A DNA stretch of 64,000 bases from Nevskiales bacterium (GTDB lineage: Bacteria; Pseudomonadota; Gammaproteobacteria; Nevskiales; Nevskiaceae). The notes under the pieces were generated by a model. That model did not search any database and was not told the origin of the DNA. It saw only the letters and a program-made list of their open reading frames with translations. This document shows, one piece after another, positions 26,689 to 36,563 of the stretch (the stretch's first letter is position 1; each line of letters begins with the position of its first letter). Location of the stretch: the NCBI GenBank assembly GCA_028698335.1, contig JAQVDP010000015.1:1-64000 (forward strand), read 5' to 3'. Position numbers and translations under genes: made by a program.

Positions 26689-26835
26689 CGATCAGCCTCC
26701 GATACACAGTGCCGGGCGCACGTCGCGGTGCCGCCAGTCAGGGCGCCGGGCCCGCTCGGATGACCCGGCGATGGATTTCTTTCGCAATGCAGCAATTCTT
26801 CTTACACTGTCGAACAGATGAGGAATCCGCCACGC

Positions 26836-28311
26836 ATGTCCCGCAAGCTTCTCGCCCAGCGGCGCCGCGATCTGGAGAACGCCCCCGATTATCGGTCCTG
26901 GCGTGAGATCGCGCTCGAGCTCGACCAGCTCGAAGGCGCCGAAGCCTGGAAGCACGACGAAACCAGTGACGATTATGACGCGTTGCTGATCCGGGACCGC
27001 ATGCTCGAGTTGCGCCGCCTGCGCAATCAAGGCAATGCCTGCCGCCTCGCCTTCGAACTGTACGAGGGCCTGCACGGCAATCTCGGCAACATGTCGAATC
27101 CGACGCTGTACAGCGTCGCCCGGGTCGGCACCAAGAAACTGATCGAGGAATACGTCGGCGAAGTGTCCCGCTGCCTCGATTTTCTGTGCGCGGGCGATTT
27201 CGCGGACTTCGGCCTCGAACAGAAGTTGCAGTTCTTCAAGCGCACGGCCACCGCATTCGGGCGCTCGGCCCTGATGCTGTCCGGCGGCGGAACACTAGGC
27301 ATGTTCCACCTCGGCGTCCTCAAGGCGCTGCACGGGGAAGGCCTGATCCCGCGCGTGCTGTCCGGCTCGTCGGCCGGCTCGATCATCGCCGCGACCGTCG
27401 GCACCCGGACCGATGCGGAAATCTCGGATCTGTTCGAACCGGGCGGCCTCAACCTCGACGCGTTCCAGTCCCTGGGGCTGCGCGAAGCCCTCAAGGGCGG
27501 CGCGATGATGTCGGGCGATCAGCTCGAACGCTGTCTGGCGTCGAACATCGGCGAGCAGAGCTTCGCCGAAGCCTTCGATCACTCCGGCCGCATCGTCTGC
27601 GTGACGGTATCGCCCGCCGATCCCCACCAGCAGGGCCGCATCCTCAACTACCTGACGGCGCCGCACGTGCTGATGCGACGCGCGGTCCTGGCCTCCTGCG
27701 CCGTGCCCGGGGTGTTCCCGCCGGTCATGCTCGAAGCCCGCACCTACAGCGGCGACGTCGTGCCCTACATGCCCGGCAAGCGCTGGATCGACGGCACGCT
27801 GTCGTCGGACCTGCCGATGCTGCGCCTGGCGCGCCTGCACAACATCAACCACTACATCGTCAGCCAGACCAACCCGCACATCGTGCCGTTCATGGCGCAG
27901 ATCGACCGCGAACAGCAGCAGCGGCGCGGCCTCGCACCGCTGGCGGCGGAGCTGGTCAAGCACGGCGGCACCGGTGCGCTGCGTCTGGCGCGCAAGCATC
28001 TGGATCCATACGGCGGCGGCCGCGTCCTCCACAAGGTCGACAACATCGTCCGCCAGCGCTATTCGGGCGACATCAACCTGTATCCGCGCAACACGCCGAA
28101 ACGCCTGTTCCGCATCTTCAGCAATCCGCAGCCGCAGGACATCGAGCGCTACATCCGTTCCGGGGAAAAGGCGACCTGGCCGAAGATCGAGCGCATCCGC
28201 AATCAGACCCGCATCTCGCGCACCTTCGAGGACTGCCTGCGCCTGCTCAAGACGCGCGAACACGAGGCACTGAAGCGGCCGCGGCGACCGAAACTCAAGG
28301 CCGCGAGCTGA
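26836..28311 (+). CDS. Patatin-like phospholipase with DUF3336 N terminus
   Basis: A 491-residue predicted lipid acyl hydrolase. Residues about 10-140 match the DUF3336 helical region (LELRRLRNQGNACRLAFELY) found in yeast Tgl-type lipases and bacterial relatives. The patatin domain follows with the oxyanion loop SGGGTLGMFHLG, nucleophile GSS179AG and catalytic D319 in WIDGTLSSD. It may act on triacylglycerol or membrane lipids. An upstream ATG at 26818 is possible, but 26836 has AGGAA at 10 bases. Role in storage-lipid turnover is inference. Confidence 0.88.
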   Translation: MSRKLLAQRRRDLENAPDYRSWREIALELDQLEGAEAWKHDETSDDYDALLIRDRMLELRRLRNQGNACRLAFELYEGLHGNLGNMSNPTLYSVARVGTKKLIEEYVGEVSRCLDFLCAGDFADFGLEQKLQFFKRTATAFGRSALMLSGGGTLGMFHLGVLKALHGEGLIPRVLSGSSAGSIIAATVGTRTDAEISDLFEPGGLNLDAFQSLGLREALKGGAMMSGDQLERCLASNIGEQSFAEAFDHSGRIVCVTVSPADPHQQGRILNYLTAPHVLMRRAVLASCAVPGVFPPVMLEARTYSGDVVPYMPGKRWIDGTLSSDLPMLRLARLHNINHYIVSQTNPHIVPFMAQIDREQQQRRGLAPLAAELVKHGGTGALRLARKHLDPYGGGRVLHKVDNIVRQRYSGDINLYPRNTPKRLFRIFSNPQPQDIERYIRSGEKATWPKIERIRNQTRISRTFEDCLRLLKTREHEALKRPRRPKLKAAS

Positions 28312-28317
28312 TCCGGC

Positions 28318-29196
28318 TCAGGGCTCCAGACAGCTCGGCAGCCCCGACTCGAGATCCGGATAGCGCGGCGCGAAGCCCAGCTCGTCGCGGGCGCGATCGA
28401 TGCGCAGCCGCTTGGATTCCTCGATGAACGACCACATCGCCGCGCTCAGCTCGCGGCGCGCAGCGTCGAGGTCCAGCTCGCGCGGCGGCGGCAGGCCCAG
28501 CAGGCGCGCGCAGCGCAGGAAATAGTCCGCCATCGTCGTCGGGTTGCCGTCGGCCACGTTGTACGCACGGCCGGCTCCGCCACGCTCGGCCGCCAGCACC
28601 GCCACCGCGGCGAGGTCATCGGCGTGAATGCGGTTGCTGCAGGGAGACTGATCCGGACGCAGCACCGGCAGGCCGCGTTCGAGCCGCTGTCGCGGCAACC
28701 GTCCCGGCCCGTAGATTCCGGGGACGCGCAACACCACGATCTCCGCGGCGCTGCGGCGCGACCAGTCGGCCAGGGCGTACTCCGCATCCGCGCGGCGACG
28801 CGCCCGGTCGGTCTGCGGGTTCAACGGCTCGTCCTCGTCGATCCAGCGCCCGGCGCAATCGCCATAGACGCCGGACGTGGAAATGTAGACGACCCGCCCG
28901 ATCCGGCCACGCTGCGCGTCCAGGAATGCACGCAACCGCTCGTCCCGCACCCCCTCGGCCCGGGGCGGCGCGAACCAGAACAGAATGTCCGCGTCGCCGA
29001 TGTCCTCGGGGTGGTCCAGATCCAGCGTGCGCGGCACCGCTGAGCTGCACTCGGCCGCGATCCGCTTTTGCGGCGTTCTTATGATTGCCGTAACCTGCCA
29101 GCCGCGCTGCACCAGGCGCCGCGCGACGCGCCCGCCGATGTCGCCGAAACCGGCGATCACCGCCGTCGGCCCGTTACCGTTTTCGCCGCTGATCAT
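28318..29196 (-). CDS. NAD-dependent epimerase/dehydratase, YeeZ-like
   Basis: A 292-residue extended-SDR-like protein with a Rossmann start VIAGFGDIGGRVARRL, YISTSGVYGDCAGRW in the active-site region and VPGIYGPGRLPRQRL. The usual YxxxK is replaced by DAEYALADW, so catalysis may be altered; this fits the YeeZ group of unassigned nucleoside-diphosphate-sugar epimerase relatives. Its ATG overlaps the ATG of the divergent reductase gene in the sequence CATG (29194-29197). A GTG at 29160 is an alternative start right at the fold. Confidence 0.75.
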   Translation of the reverse strand: MISGENGNGPTAVIAGFGDIGGRVARRLVQRGWQVTAIIRTPQKRIAAECSSAVPRTLDLDHPEDIGDADILFWFAPPRAEGVRDERLRAFLDAQRGRIGRVVYISTSGVYGDCAGRWIDEDEPLNPQTDRARRRADAEYALADWSRRSAAEIVVLRVPGIYGPGRLPRQRLERGLPVLRPDQSPCSNRIHADDLAAVAVLAAERGGAGRAYNVADGNPTTMADYFLRCARLLGLPPPRELDLDAARRELSAAMWSFIEESKRLRIDRARDELGFAPRYPDLESGLPSCLEP

Positions 29197-30217
29197 GACG
29201 CATCAAGTTTACCTGTCCGGCCGTCCCCAGAGCTTCGCCATCGAGGACGGCGAGACCGTGCTTCAGGCCGGCCTGCGTCACCACCTGGCGCTGCCGTTCG
29301 GCTGCCAGTCCGGGGGCTGCGCGTCCTGCCGCGTCCGCCTCGTTTCCGGCACCGTCGCACCCGTGTCGGAAAGCGCCGCGCCGACCCTGTCGCGCGCCGA
29401 GATCGACGCCGGCTACATCCTGATGTGCCAGTCACACGCGCGCAGTGACCTGACCCTCGATCTGCACCAGCCGGAACAGATCGAGCTGTTGCGCCCGCGT
29501 CAGCTGCCGTGCCGCGTGCAGGCGCGGCGCTGGCTGTGCCACGATGTCCTTGGACTGACCCTGAAGCTGCCGAAAGGCGCCCCGTTCCGCTATCTGCCCG
29601 GCCAGTACGTCGATTTTCTGCTCGACGACGGCCGCCGCCGCAGCTTCTCGCTGGCCTGCGCCCCGAACGGCGAAACCGTCGAACTCCACATCCGCGTCAC
29701 GCCCGGTGGGCGCTTTGCGCATTGGGCGGCGCACGAAATGCCGGACAAGGCGATTCTGCGTTTCGAAGGCCCGCTGGGCGCGTTCTATCTGCGCGAGGAC
29801 GAAACGCGGCCGATCCTGATGGTCGCCGGGGGCACCGGCATCGCGCCGATCCGGGCGATGCTGCAACAGCATCTGGGCACCAGCGCACGTCCGGTTCACC
29901 TGTTCTGGGGCGCGCGTGCACAGCGCGATCTGTACCTCGACGACGAGCTGCGCCAGTGGGCCGCGCTGCACCCCGAGTTCCACTACACGCCGGTGCTGTC
30001 CGATGCCGATGCGGGCTGGACCGGTGCCAGCGGCCTGGTGCACAGCTCGGTGCTGGCCGCACTCCCGGATCTGTCCGCTTTCTCCGCTTACCTGTCGGGC
30101 CCGCCGGCGATGGTGCGGGCCGGCAAGGATGCCTTCGTCGGCGCCGGCGTCGATCCCGACCATCTGCACTACGACTCGTTCGACTACGCCCACCAGACCT
30201 GGCCGAGCCTGGGCTGA
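29195..30217 (+). CDS. 2Fe-2S ferredoxin / FAD-NAD(P)H reductase
   Basis: A 340-residue oxidoreductase like CDP-6-deoxy-glucoseen reductase and phenol/toluene oxygenase reductases. The N-terminal ferredoxin domain holds C37, C42, C45 and C78. The FAD domain has RRSFSLACAP and the NAD(P)H domain MVAGGTGIAPIRAML. It moves electrons from NAD(P)H to an oxygenase or desaturase, none of which is adjacent. The desaturase genes at 12.6 and 61.6 kb or the hydroxylase at 38.8 kb are possible partners (speculative). No clear ribosome site; the start overlaps the divergent epimerase start. Confidence 0.85.
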   Translation: MTHQVYLSGRPQSFAIEDGETVLQAGLRHHLALPFGCQSGGCASCRVRLVSGTVAPVSESAAPTLSRAEIDAGYILMCQSHARSDLTLDLHQPEQIELLRPRQLPCRVQARRWLCHDVLGLTLKLPKGAPFRYLPGQYVDFLLDDGRRRSFSLACAPNGETVELHIRVTPGGRFAHWAAHEMPDKAILRFEGPLGAFYLREDETRPILMVAGGTGIAPIRAMLQQHLGTSARPVHLFWGARAQRDLYLDDELRQWAALHPEFHYTPVLSDADAGWTGASGLVHSSVLAALPDLSAFSAYLSGPPAMVRAGKDAFVGAGVDPDHLHYDSFDYAHQTWPSLG

Positions 30218-30239
30218 GCAGCGCCGCCCCGGGACGGCA

Positions 30240-31430
30240 TCAGGGGCGCGCGGCAGACTCCAGACCCTTCTTGTAGAACGCCTGGGCCTCGTCGGGCTTC
30301 TGGGTCTGTTCGCACAGATGCGCCATCTCCAGGTACGCCGAAGCCGACGGCGCCGTCTTCAGCACCGCGTCGAGGTAGCTGCGCGCCTTGCCCCAGAGCC
30401 GGTTGCGCAGGCACGCGCGGCCGCCGGCCACGAGCAGCTCGGGGCGTTCGCCGTAACGGGTCAGCCATTGTTCGATCGAGGCCAGCTGACCGACCGGATC
30501 GGCAACATCGAGGCTGCCGTAGAGCGCCGCGAGATCGGCATCCCACTCCTGCGCCAGCGCATCGGCGGCCAGCGCCGCCGCCTCGGCCTGCGCATTGAGC
30601 CGGACCAGTCCGCGCGCGTATTGCAGGCGGACCGCCGGCCACGCCCGCGCTTCGCGCGGCGTCGCCTGCCACAGCGCCTTGAGCTGGTCGACGCGCGCGC
30701 TGTCCTCGATCGCCCCCAGACGCTCGATCAGGGCACGCTCGAGCATGCTCCGGCGCCGCAGCCCCCCGACCGCGGCGGCGTGGTCGATCAGCAATGTCCG
30801 CAACGCCTCCCACTCTTCCATCCGGAACAGGCATTCGGCGAGCAGTCGAATCGCGCTGACGTTCCTGGGGTCGCGTTCGCGCAGGCGCTCGGCGGTCTGT
30901 CGCGCGCCGATCAACTCACCACGCTCGAGCTGCAGCTCCGCCTGCGTCAGCAGATAGGCCTGCTCGAGCCTCGGATGGCCGACGGCGAGATTGGCCACCT
31001 GGGCGAGATAGTGATCGCGGCGGGCGTCTGCGCCCAGCTGCTGGGCCGCACGGGCCGCCGACAGATAATTCAGCGTCGGCGTCTCGTGGTCCGCCGCCCT
31101 GCGCACCAGCTCGATCTCCGCGCGCTTCCAGCTCCCCGACAGCAGATTGAGCATGCCCGACTCGAACGACTTGCGCGCACGATCCTGCCGGTGCCGTTCG
31201 AGTGCTCCGCGCACGCTGCCCGGCAGCCGCACGCCGACGATGATCAGGCGCGCCAGCAGAAGAACGACCGCGATCAGGAGCACCGCCCCGAGCAACATGC
31301 CCAGCAGCGAGGTCTCCAGAACCCAGTCCTGGAAGCTGATCAGGACGTAACCGTTCTCCGCCCGCAACATGTACGCGGCGCCGGCGCCGAGCACCATGAA
31401 CAGGACGACTGCCAGCAGGGTTCTGATCAT
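30240..31430 (-). CDS. hemY: HemY, TPR membrane protein of heme operon
   Basis: A 396-residue inner-membrane protein with two N-terminal transmembrane helices (residues about 1-20 and 40-62) and a helical TPR-rich remainder. This is the proteobacterial HemY_N family, not the Gram-positive protoporphyrinogen oxidase of the same name. Its role in late heme synthesis is suggested by operon position. The start overlaps the hemX stop by 4 bases, so translation is coupled. Confidence 0.9.
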   Translation of the reverse strand: MIRTLLAVVLFMVLGAGAAYMLRAENGYVLISFQDWVLETSLLGMLLGAVLLIAVVLLLARLIIVGVRLPGSVRGALERHRQDRARKSFESGMLNLLSGSWKRAEIELVRRAADHETPTLNYLSAARAAQQLGADARRDHYLAQVANLAVGHPRLEQAYLLTQAELQLERGELIGARQTAERLRERDPRNVSAIRLLAECLFRMEEWEALRTLLIDHAAAVGGLRRRSMLERALIERLGAIEDSARVDQLKALWQATPREARAWPAVRLQYARGLVRLNAQAEAAALAADALAQEWDADLAALYGSLDVADPVGQLASIEQWLTRYGERPELLVAGGRACLRNRLWGKARSYLDAVLKTAPSASAYLEMAHLCEQTQKPDEAQAFYKKGLESAARP

Positions 31431-32641
31431 TGCGGCGTCGACTCCATCTGCGCCCGCAGCAGACTCAGACTGCTGCCGATATCCGGCAACGGCGGGCTCA
31501 ACCGCACGCTCGCCAGGCGGCGCAGTTCGGAAACCGTGGACTGCACGCCGGCGTCGGCCCCGTTGTAGTAGGTGCCGGTCCAGGCGGCGGCCGATTCACA
31601 CAGGTCGCGGAAGCTGACGGCGTCGCCGCGCAGCAGCGCCGCACGCGCACCCTCGATCCGCAGGGTCAGCACCTGCCCGATCAGCGCCTCCTGCTCGACG
31701 CTGAGCAACTGCGCGCGCGGGCCGGACTCGCGGCGGATCGTGAACATGCGCGACAGCATCTGCTCGACGGCCCCGCGTGCCCGTGCCCAGTAGCCGGCAA
31801 CCGTGGTGTCGTCCGACGCCGGCGCCGGCGCGGCCTCTGCCGGCTCGAAGTGGTCGGGCAACTGCGCCGCCAGCGGCAGCGACGGTGCCCGCGCCATCAG
31901 GCTCGACAGACTCAGCGCGACACCGGTTTCGTCCGGCAGCGGAACTGCGCGCAGCGCCGCACGCTCGTTGGCGATGGCTTCGCGGACGGGGAACAGACGC
32001 GGATCCTGCAAGGCCGCGAGACGCGCATCCGCAGCCTCCAGGGCCGCGATCGCCGCCGGAACGTCGCGGGCGACGTGCAGCCGGTCGCCCGCCAGCACCA
32101 GAAGCTGCTCGACAATGGCCAGCTGCACACGGATCCGTCCACCGCTGAATTCCTCACGCAGCGCCCCTACCGCCGCGTCCTGTGCATCGACACGCTCACC
32201 AAAGCGCGCCAGCGCCGCCGCATTGCGCTGCACCGCCAGCCCCTGGTCCGACAGTTGCTGGCGCGCCCGCTCGGACTGCTGACGCAGCTCCGCGAGCTGC
32301 TGATCGAGCGTCGCGATCGTCTGCTGTTGTGCGTCGAACCGCGCCAGAATCTCGCGCGCGGCCCATCCGCCGGCGACGGCAACACCGACGGCAAGGATCA
32401 GGAACAACACGATCGCCAGCGCACTGCCGCCGCGAGCAGGTGCCGCAGCCGCACGCTTCGGGGCAGCCGCCTGCGGCGCGTCGCCGGCCCTGGGCGCCGT
32501 CTCCTCCGGGGTCGCGGTCACCTCCACAGCGGCCGGCTCCGACTCGACCTTCGGCGCGGCGCCGCCTTCAGCGACGGCGTCGGCGGCGGGGCGATCGGCT
32601 ACGCTGGATTCGGCTGCGGGGGCGTTTTCTTTGTCGGTCAT
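31427..32641 (-). CDS. hemX: HemX, membrane protein of heme operon
   Basis: A 404-residue protein often labelled uroporphyrinogen-III C-methyltransferase but lacking that catalytic domain. A low-complexity Ala/Glu/Pro N terminus (1-80) is followed by one transmembrane helix (SALAIVLFLILAVGVAVAG), a coiled coil (about 110-160) and a helical C-terminal domain. The start at 32641 is the ATG of MTDKENAP, 14 bases after hemD. Conserved in hemCDXY operons; biochemical role unclear. Confidence 0.88.
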   Translation of the reverse strand: MTDKENAPAAESSVADRPAADAVAEGGAAPKVESEPAAVEVTATPEETAPRAGDAPQAAAPKRAAAAPARGGSALAIVLFLILAVGVAVAGGWAAREILARFDAQQQTIATLDQQLAELRQQSERARQQLSDQGLAVQRNAAALARFGERVDAQDAAVGALREEFSGGRIRVQLAIVEQLLVLAGDRLHVARDVPAAIAALEAADARLAALQDPRLFPVREAIANERAALRAVPLPDETGVALSLSSLMARAPSLPLAAQLPDHFEPAEAAPAPASDDTTVAGYWARARGAVEQMLSRMFTIRRESGPRAQLLSVEQEALIGQVLTLRIEGARAALLRGDAVSFRDLCESAAAWTGTYYNGADAGVQSTVSELRRLASVRLSPPLPDIGSSLSLLRAQMESTPQ

Positions 32642-32655
32642 GCACTCTTCTCGGT

Positions 32656-33420
32656 TCAGGTTCCCGCGTACCACCGCTCCAGGCACTTCAGATAGGCCGT
32701 ATCCGAGACCTGCTCGGGCACCAGCGGGGAACGCTTGAATCCCAATCGGGCCGCCTGTTCTACCACACGCCGACTCGGCACAACCAGTTGCAGATCCAGC
32801 AGTGCGGGCCGCCGCGCCGACGGCATCAGTTCGGCCAGCCGTCGCAATGACTCGCCGTTGGTGAGCAACGCGACGTCGGCCGCCGCGACCGCGTTCGCGA
32901 CCGCCTCGGCGTCATGCGGCAGATCGACGCGCCGATAGACCTCGACCCGTTCGACCCGCGCCCCGCGGGCGGCCAGCGTGCTCTGCATCAACTGCCTGCC
33001 ACCTTCCCCCGTCACCAGCAGGATGCGCCGGCCGGAGACGTCGTCGAGCAGCGGCAGGCGCAACACGCCCTCGCTGGTCTGTGCGTCGTCCGGGGCGACC
33101 GCGGTGACGCCGAGCTGCGCGAGCGCCGCCGCCGTCGCCTTGCCCACGGCGATGCAGTCGCCCGGCCAGACCCCCTGGTCGAGCTGACGGGCAAAGCGTA
33201 CGGCGTTGACGCTGGTGAAGATCCAGGTCAGGGCATCCCGGCCCTGCTGCAGCCTGCGCGCCGCCTGCTGCGGTTGGCGGACCGCCTCGATCGCCTGGAT
33301 CGGCAGACGGCTGACCTCCGCGCCATGCGCCAGCAGCAACCGGCACATCGACTCGGCCTGATCGGCCGGACGCGTCACCAGGACATGCAAACCGGCGAGC
33401 GTGGCGGCCAATCCGGTCAT
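32656..33420 (-). CDS. hemD: Uroporphyrinogen-III synthase
   Basis: A 254-residue cytosolic enzyme that cyclises hydroxymethylbilane with inversion of ring D. The two-lobed HemD fold is recognised from LHVLVTRPADQAESMCRLL near the N terminus, TWIFTSVNAVRF and LLTNGESLRRL. Sequence conservation in this family is low, but the place between hemC and hemX is diagnostic. Six bases from hemC. Confidence 0.92.
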   Translation of the reverse strand: MTGLAATLAGLHVLVTRPADQAESMCRLLLAHGAEVSRLPIQAIEAVRQPQQAARRLQQGRDALTWIFTSVNAVRFARQLDQGVWPGDCIAVGKATAAALAQLGVTAVAPDDAQTSEGVLRLPLLDDVSGRRILLVTGEGGRQLMQSTLAARGARVERVEVYRRVDLPHDAEAVANAVAAADVALLTNGESLRRLAELMPSARRPALLDLQLVVPSRRVVEQAARLGFKRSPLVPEQVSDTAYLKCLERWYAGT

Positions 33421-33426
33421 GTCGGC

Positions 33427-34350
33427 TCAGACGGCGATACCCAGATCGCGCAGGATCCCGGACGCGCCGGCATCGAGCAGGCGCTGCGCCATCGCGTCAC
33501 CGATCGCGGCCGCGTCCTCGCCGGCACCCTCGGCCCGGTCCCGCAGCACGCGGCTGCCGTCCGGCGCGCCGACCAGACCGTCAAGAACGAGACGCCCGCC
33601 GGCGACGACGGCGTGACCGGCCACCGGGACCTGGCAGGCACCGCCCAGACGTGCGTTCATCGAGCGCTCGGCCGCCAGACGCACCGCGGAGTCGGCGTCG
33701 TGCAGGACTGCCAGCAGCCCGCGGGTCGACGCATCGTCCTCTCGGCATTCGATCCCGACGATGCCCTGACCGATCGCCGGCAGCATGCGCGCGGGCTCGA
33801 AACGCTCGGCGATCCGGTCTTCCATGCCGAGACGGATCAGGCCCGCCGATGCCAGCAGAATCGCGTCGTACTGGCCTTCGTCGAGCTTGCGCAGACGCGT
33901 CCCGACGTTGCCGCGCAGATCCTCGACCTTCAGATCGGGCCGCAGCGCCCGCAGCTGCGCCTGCCGGCGCAGGCTCGAAGTCCCGACCCGCGCACCGGCC
34001 GGCAGCTCGTCCAGACGGGCATATCGATTCGAGACAAAGGCGTCGCGCGGATCTTCGCCACTGAGAAAGGCGGTCAGGCACAGCCCGGGGGGCTGGGACA
34101 CCGGCACGTCCTTCATCGAATGCACCGCCAGATCGGCGCCACCGTCGAGCATGCACTGCTCGAGTTCCTTGACGAACAGACCCTTGCCGCCGGCGGACGC
34201 CAACGGCGCGGACAGCATCTGATCGCCCTTGGTGGTCATCGGCACCAGCTCGACCGCCAGGCCGGGGTGCGCGTCCTGCAGACGGGACCGAACGTGCTCG
34301 GCCTGCCACAGGGCGAGCGGCGATTCGCGGGTGGCGATACGAAGTTTCAT
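33427..34350 (-). CDS. hemC: Hydroxymethylbilane synthase (porphobilinogen deaminase)
   Basis: A 307-residue enzyme joining four porphobilinogens into hydroxymethylbilane. N-terminal [40 protein letters not shown] and the substrate-binding RRQAQL are present. The dipyrromethane cofactor Cys is in [12 protein letters not shown]. First gene of the hemCDXY operon, 107 bases after the algR-like gene on the same strand, so it may share its transcript. Confidence 0.96.
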   Translation of the reverse strand: MKLRIATRESPLALWQAEHVRSRLQDAHPGLAVELVPMTTKGDQMLSAPLASAGGKGLFVKELEQCMLDGGADLAVHSMKDVPVSQPPGLCLTAFLSGEDPRDAFVSNRYARLDELPAGARVGTSSLRRQAQLRALRPDLKVEDLRGNVGTRLRKLDEGQYDAILLASAGLIRLGMEDRIAERFEPARMLPAIGQGIVGIECREDDASTRGLLAVLHDADSAVRLAAERSMNARLGGACQVPVAGHAVVAGGRLVLDGLVGAPDGSRVLRDRAEGAGEDAAAIGDAMAQRLLDAGASGILRDLGIAV

Positions 34351-34457
34351 CAGGGCTCTGCGCCGGTTGGAGCCGCGCCGGAACGCCGCGGCGGTCGAAG
34401 GTTCGACGCAAGTCTAGCGGAACAGGCGCCGGCCGACGGCGGCCGGCCGCCATCGCA

Positions 34458-35198
34458 TCAGGTATCGGTCAGGAACCGGCGCACCTCGGCCAGACGCCGC
34501 CGCGACACCGGCAGCGGCTCGCTGGCGTGCTTGATCTTGAGCCAGTGATGCTGCTCGCCCTGCCGGTCCCGCTCCAGGCCCGCGATGTACCGGGTGTTGA
34601 CCAGCGCCTTGCGGTGCACCCGCAGGAACAGCGGTGCGAAGTCCTGCTCGAGCGTCTTCAGCGACTCCTCGATCAGCACCTCGCCGTGCAGATGGCATAC
34701 GGTCGTGTACTTCTGGTCCGCCAGGAAATAGAGGATCTCGCCGACCGGCACGCGGATCAGACCGTCGCGCGTCGTCGCCAGCACGAATTCGCGCTTGGGG
34801 CTTCCGTCCTCGTCGGCCACCGGGGCCGGCTTCTGCGCCCGCGTCGGCTTGCGCACCCGCTGCAATGCGTCGCGCAGCTTCTCGAGCCGGATCGGCTTGA
34901 GCAGATAACCCTGGGCGCTGGCGTCGAAGGCGGACAGTGCGTGCTCGGAGTACGCCGTCGTGAAGATCACCGCCGGCGGCACGTCCATCTCGGCCAGCTG
35001 CCGCGCGACCTGCAATCCGTCGATGCCGCCCATGCGGATGTCGAGCAGGACCAGATCCGGCTCCTCGTCATCGATGACGTCGAGTGCGGTTTCACCATCA
35101 CCGGCTTCGCCAACCACCTCGTAGCCGGGAAATTCCTGCAGCAGCCGCTTGAGCCGTTCACGCGCCAAAGGTTCATCGTCCACGATCACAACGCGCAT
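34458..35198 (-). CDS. algR: LytTR response regulator, AlgR-like
   Basis: A 246-residue response regulator. The receiver domain has the acidic pair DD at 7-8, phosphoacceptor D53 in LVLLDIRMGG and conserved TAYSEHALSAF. The LytTR DNA-binding domain occupies about residues 140-245 (LRVHRKALVNTRYIAGLERD). Lies between the kinase gene and hemC as in Pseudomonas, where AlgR controls alginate and motility; the targets here are unknown. Confidence 0.9.
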   Translation of the reverse strand: MRVVIVDDEPLARERLKRLLQEFPGYEVVGEAGDGETALDVIDDEEPDLVLLDIRMGGIDGLQVARQLAEMDVPPAVIFTTAYSEHALSAFDASAQGYLLKPIRLEKLRDALQRVRKPTRAQKPAPVADEDGSPKREFVLATTRDGLIRVPVGEILYFLADQKYTTVCHLHGEVLIEESLKTLEQDFAPLFLRVHRKALVNTRYIAGLERDRQGEQHHWLKIKHASEPLPVSRRRLAEVRRFLTDT

Positions 35199-35261
35199 CT
35201 TTCTTTCCCCTTCTAGACCTCAAGCGGCCGCCATCCGTGGCCGCACCCAACCTCGCACCGG

Positions 35262-36434
35262 CTATTGGTCCGGCGCCTGCTCCTTGGTCTCCCGCGGCAG
35301 CACCAGCCGCGCGCGGAACACCCCGCCCTCGAGCCGCATGTCGCGGCCCATTTCGAGCCTCGCCCCCTCACCGTAAATCAGGTTCAGGCGCTGGGCAATG
35401 TTGTCGACCGCAACCCGGTTGCCGCGGCTGGGTTCGCCGTCCTCCGGCGACATCGGATTGGTGACCTCGATCACCAGCCGGTCGAAGATTTCGCGCGCCG
35501 CGATGCGGATGCGCCCCCCCGCCGCGAGCTTCGACACCCCATGATGGACGGCATTTTCGATCAGCGGCTGCACCACCAGCTTCGGCACCGGCCAGTCGAG
35601 CACCTCCTCGGGCACGTCCCACTCGACCCTGAGCCGGTCCTCGCCCAGGCGCAGCTTCTCGATGCGCAGGTAGGCATGGCACAGACCGATCTCCTCCACC
35701 AGCGGCGCGACCTGCCCGCGCTTCTCGAGACTGGCGCGGAACAGGTCGGACAGATCCTCGACCATCATCTCGGCGTCGTCCGGGCGCACCTGGATCAGCG
35801 CGGCGAGACTGTTGAGCGAGTTGAACAGGAAGTGCGGACGGATACGGGCGTTGAGGGCCTGATACCGCGCCTCGCCCTCGGCCTGGACCTGCATCGTCCA
35901 CTGGTTGCGCACCCAGAAGTAGCGCAGCAGCAGCAGGGCCACGATCGCGGCGACCATCGTATGGCGCAGCACGAATTCGAGCCTGGCCTCCGTCGGCAGC
36001 ACGAAATCCCAGCTCAGGTACACGCTGACGCGGTAGGCGATGTCGGCGATCACCATGACCACCAGCGTCAGCATCCCCCAGCAGACGAAGAACACCACGC
36101 CCGGGCGGGCGTAACGCAGCCAGCGCCGGGCCCAGCACATCGCGGCCGCCGACCACAGGCTGATCCACTGCAGGTACATCGAGATCAGCAGCAGCCGGTC
36201 CAGCGCGGCCTCGCCGGTGGTCCCGCCGCCGAGCGTCAGCACGATCGCGACCAGCTCCATCGTGAACGCAAGCGACAGGATCCCGCTGCCCTTGCAGAAG
36301 TTCGGGATCAGGTCGAGCTGGTTGGCGGAAGGCGGATTGATCCGTTGCACGTGGTGCGCGCAAGATTTGTTGTGCCGACAAGCTTCGCAGCGCAGCCCGC
36401 CGCAGGCAAGCACAACGGCGCCGGCCTCCGGCAT
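35262..36434 (-). CDS. algZ: LytS/AlgZ-type membrane sensor histidine kinase
   Basis: Up to 390 residues. About four membrane segments (roughly 55-75, 85-105, 110-135 and 175-195) precede a His_kinase domain with phosphoacceptor His in [19 protein letters not shown] and the N-box [13 protein letters not shown]. Pairs with the AlgR-like regulator 63 bases downstream. The start is uncertain: the first 28 residues are Cys-rich and unlike the family, and a GTG at 36350 (362 residues) would start close to the typical [11 protein letters not shown] segment. Confidence 0.85.
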   Translation of the reverse strand: MPEAGAVVLACGGLRCEACRHNKSCAHHVQRINPPSANQLDLIPNFCKGSGILSLAFTMELVAIVLTLGGGTTGEAALDRLLLISMYLQWISLWSAAAMCWARRWLRYARPGVVFFVCWGMLTLVVMVIADIAYRVSVYLSWDFVLPTEARLEFVLRHTMVAAIVALLLLRYFWVRNQWTMQVQAEGEARYQALNARIRPHFLFNSLNSLAALIQVRPDDAEMMVEDLSDLFRASLEKRGQVAPLVEEIGLCHAYLRIEKLRLGEDRLRVEWDVPEEVLDWPVPKLVVQPLIENAVHHGVSKLAAGGRIRIAAREIFDRLVIEVTNPMSPEDGEPSRGNRVAVDNIAQRLNLIYGEGARLEMGRDMRLEGGVFRARLVLPRETKEQAPDQ

Positions 36435-36514
36435 ACGGTCCCGTCACGGCGACCGACGCGCGATCCGACGCGCCGACGATCGACTCCGCACCGCCGCTGC
36501 GGCCGCCAGCCGCC

Positions 36515-36520
36515 TATAAT
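36515..36520 (+). promoter_or_regulatory. -10 element of argH promoter
   Basis: A perfect TATAAT lies 44 bases before the argH ATG, in an otherwise GC-rich intergenic region. No good -35 match is seen 17 bases upstream, so activation or an extended element may be needed. Confidence 0.4.
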
Positions 36521-36563
36521 TTGCGCCTTTTCCACGCGACGAGCGCCAGAGGCACGACACATC

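Noticed and set aside
36351-36434. Cys-rich N-terminal extension of the AlgZ-like kinase as a metal-binding sensor
   Set aside because: The extension does not resemble the family and a later GTG start is available, so it may not be translated.
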